43,147 bases of DNA, from positions 1 to 43,147 of the forward strand of contig NZ_JADEWY010000047.1 of assembly GCF_015207375.1 (NCBI RefSeq), read 5' to 3'. How positions within the stretch are numbered: position 1 is the first letter of the stretch; each line of letters opens with the position of its first letter. Below, piece after piece: positions 41,890 to 43,147 of the stretch. The stretch comes from Coleofasciculus sp. LEGE 07092. GTDB taxonomy: Bacteria; Cyanobacteriota; Cyanobacteriia; Cyanobacteriales; Coleofasciculaceae. Both the position numbers and the translations under genes were made by a program. The notes beneath the pieces were generated by a model. It searched no databases. It saw only the letters and a list, made by a program, of their open reading frames with translations, and was not told the DNA's origin.

Positions 41890-43147
41890 TTAAATGCGAC
41901 CCCGCAGCATCATCGCCATCTCATTCTGAGTGGGTGACATTTCCAGAGCCGTTTCTTCAGTAATCCGTCCTTCCTGATAAAGGTTAAACAAGGACTTATT
42001 CATGGTAACCATGCCTTCAAATTCATTATTAGCCATGAGTTCGTTGACTTCTTCATACTTACCTTTCTGGATATAGTCCTTAATCGCTTCGGTATTAATC
42101 AGGATGTCGTGAAAAGCAGCACGCTTACCATCGGTGGTACGACACAACCCTTGAGCAATCACTGCAACCAAGGCTTCAGCAAATGCTATCCGTACTGCGT
42201 GTTGTTCTTCAGGATTGTAGAGATTGAGAATCCGCTCAATGGTTTTTACAGCACTGTTGGTGTGCAGGGTTCCCATAACCAAGTGACCCGTCTGAGCGGC
42301 TTTGAGAGCGGTATTGACGGTATCCCTATCCCGCATTTCTCCTACCAGAATCACGTCAGGATCTTCCCGCAATGATGCTTTCAGGGCATTGTCGAATTTT
42401 AAAGTATGAGCTCCCACTTCCCGCTGTCGAATCAAGCACTTGCGGCTCTGGTGAACGAATTCAATCGGGTCTTCAATGGTGATGAGATGCTTAGTCATCT
42501 CCTTGTTGATGTAGTCAATCATCGCCGCCAGCGTCGTTGACTTACCCGAACCCGTTGGACCTGTCACCAAAATCAGACCTTTGTGATAGTGACAAACATC
42601 CCTGAGTACAGGAGGTAGCCGCAACTGGTCTATTGTCAGAATTGTCAGAGGAATCAAGCGCAGAACCAGAGCAGGACCCTTGAGGGTGTCAAAGACATTA
42701 ATCCGCACCCGTGCAAACTCATATTGAGCTGCGCCGTCAAATTCCAGGTGTTCTTGAAAGCGGCGGATTTCTTCATCCCTGAGTACTTCCCGTAACCAGC
42801 TCATAAAAGTGGCTTCATCTGTCACGGGATAATCAGTTAGCTCAATTTCACCTCGGTTGCGCATCCGGGGTGTTTCTCCCACACCCACATGAACGTCGGA
42901 GAATCCCTTGTCATAAGCCTCACGGATGAGGTGAGCCAAGGTTGGATGTCCGGGAGAAGGGCTTTTACTCGATGCTGGGGTTCGAGATTTAACGGCTGAT
43001 GCTGCATTGGCAGTGGTACTAGCAGCCGCCTTCCCAGCCGGGGCTGCTGCCGGAGCTGGTTGAACGCCTTTTGGCGGCATGGGCAGCGTTTGCGAGGGCA
43101 TTGCTTGAGTCGCTCCAGCAGCAGCTTGCCGAGAAGCAGTATTCCGA
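41890..43147 (-). CDS. pilT: Type IV pilus retraction-type ATPase PilT, 5' end at window edge
   Basis: Hexameric secretion-type ATPase that powers pilus retraction at the inner membrane, needed for twitching or phototactic movement and DNA uptake. Walker A GPTGSGKST, Asp box (LITIEDPIEF), Walker B DPDVILVGEMRDRDT and His box TGHLVMGTLHTNSA are all present. The N-terminal stretch is low-complexity Ala/Pro/Ser (QPAPAAAPAGKAAAS), unlike short PilT proteins, before SDVHVGVGETPRMRNRGEIE starts the PAS-like N-domain. An ATG at 43101 could be the start (403 aa), but the frame stays open to the window end, so the gene may begin outside. The AIRNLIRE motif of classical PilT is AIKDYIQKG here, so a PilT paralog is possible. 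Confidence 0.9.
   Translation of the reverse strand, partial: RNTASRQAAAGATQAMPSQTLPMPPKGVQPAPAAAPAGKAAASTTANAASAVKSRTPASSKSPSPGHPTLAHLIREAYDKGFSDVHVGVGETPRMRNRGEIELTDYPVTDEATFMSWLREVLRDEEIRRFQEHLEFDGAAQYEFARVRINVFDTLKGPALVLRLIPLTILTIDQLRLPPVLRDVCHYHKGLILVTGPTGSGKSTTLAAMIDYINKEMTKHLITIEDPIEFVHQSRKCLIRQREVGAHTLKFDNALKASLREDPDVILVGEMRDRDTVNTALKAAQTGHLVMGTLHTNSAVKTIERILNLYNPEEQHAVRIAFAEALVAVIAQGLCRTTDGKRAAFHDILINTEAIKDYIQKGKYEEVNELMANNEFEGMVTMNKSLFNLYQEGRITEETALEMSPTQNEMAMMLRGRI

Overview
The window reads as chromosomal DNA of a filamentous-type cyanobacterium. It carries the photosystem I core operon psaA-psaB, the cyanobacterial nitrate regulators ntcB and cnaT behind a textbook NtcA-type promoter, a KaiB-fold protein, pentapeptide-repeat and Uma2 proteins, and many HIP1 octamers (GCGATCGC). 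The genus cannot be fixed from the sequence alone.

Layout. 0-11.2 kb: a small hypothetical gene, a CAX-like antiporter that lacks both conserved glutamates, ntcB-cnaT, two secreted proteins (pentapeptide repeat; Cys repeat), an MFS transporter, a 5'-truncated Uma2 gene, a MoeB/ThiF-rhodanese protein next to a JAMM metalloprotease, and an unknown two-gene operon. 11.3-21.4 kb mixes accessory and household genes: a Uma2 protein, a nuclease-methyltransferase fusion behind a possible leader ORF, a lipoprotein, glmU, and an AAA-ATPase/subtilase pair matching the IetAS anti-phage system. The subtilase reading frame is broken, or programmed to shift, at an A5-C5 run. 21.4-26.3 kb: tRNA-Val(CAC), radC, a phosphoribulokinase paralog, a solo tnpB, and a znuA-like metal-binding lipoprotein under a Fur/Zur-type operator.

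26.4-32.4 kb is an eroded accessory region. It holds a transporter remnant, two copies of a UPF0175 gene, a small protein translationally coupled to a retropepsin-like protein, a DUF6602-type nuclease-like protein, a tiny membrane protein, a coiled-coil/acyl-carrier-like fusion without the phosphopantetheine serine, and a truncated PD-(D/E)XK gene. 32.4-43.1 kb is core again: psaB and psaA, a long lipoprotein, an NHLRC2-type thioredoxin/NHL protein, a protein with a C-terminal KaiB-like domain, and pilT running off the right edge.

How the genes work together. ntcB and cnaT form a nitrogen-control pair whose usual nir/nrt/narB targets are not in the window. The fusion enzyme, IetAS, TnpB, the DUF6602 protein and UPF0175/retropepsin form a loose defence-like set scattered among household genes. 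Most intergenic hairpins are terminator candidates or widespread cyanobacterial palindromes. All family assignments come from motif reading, without database searches.
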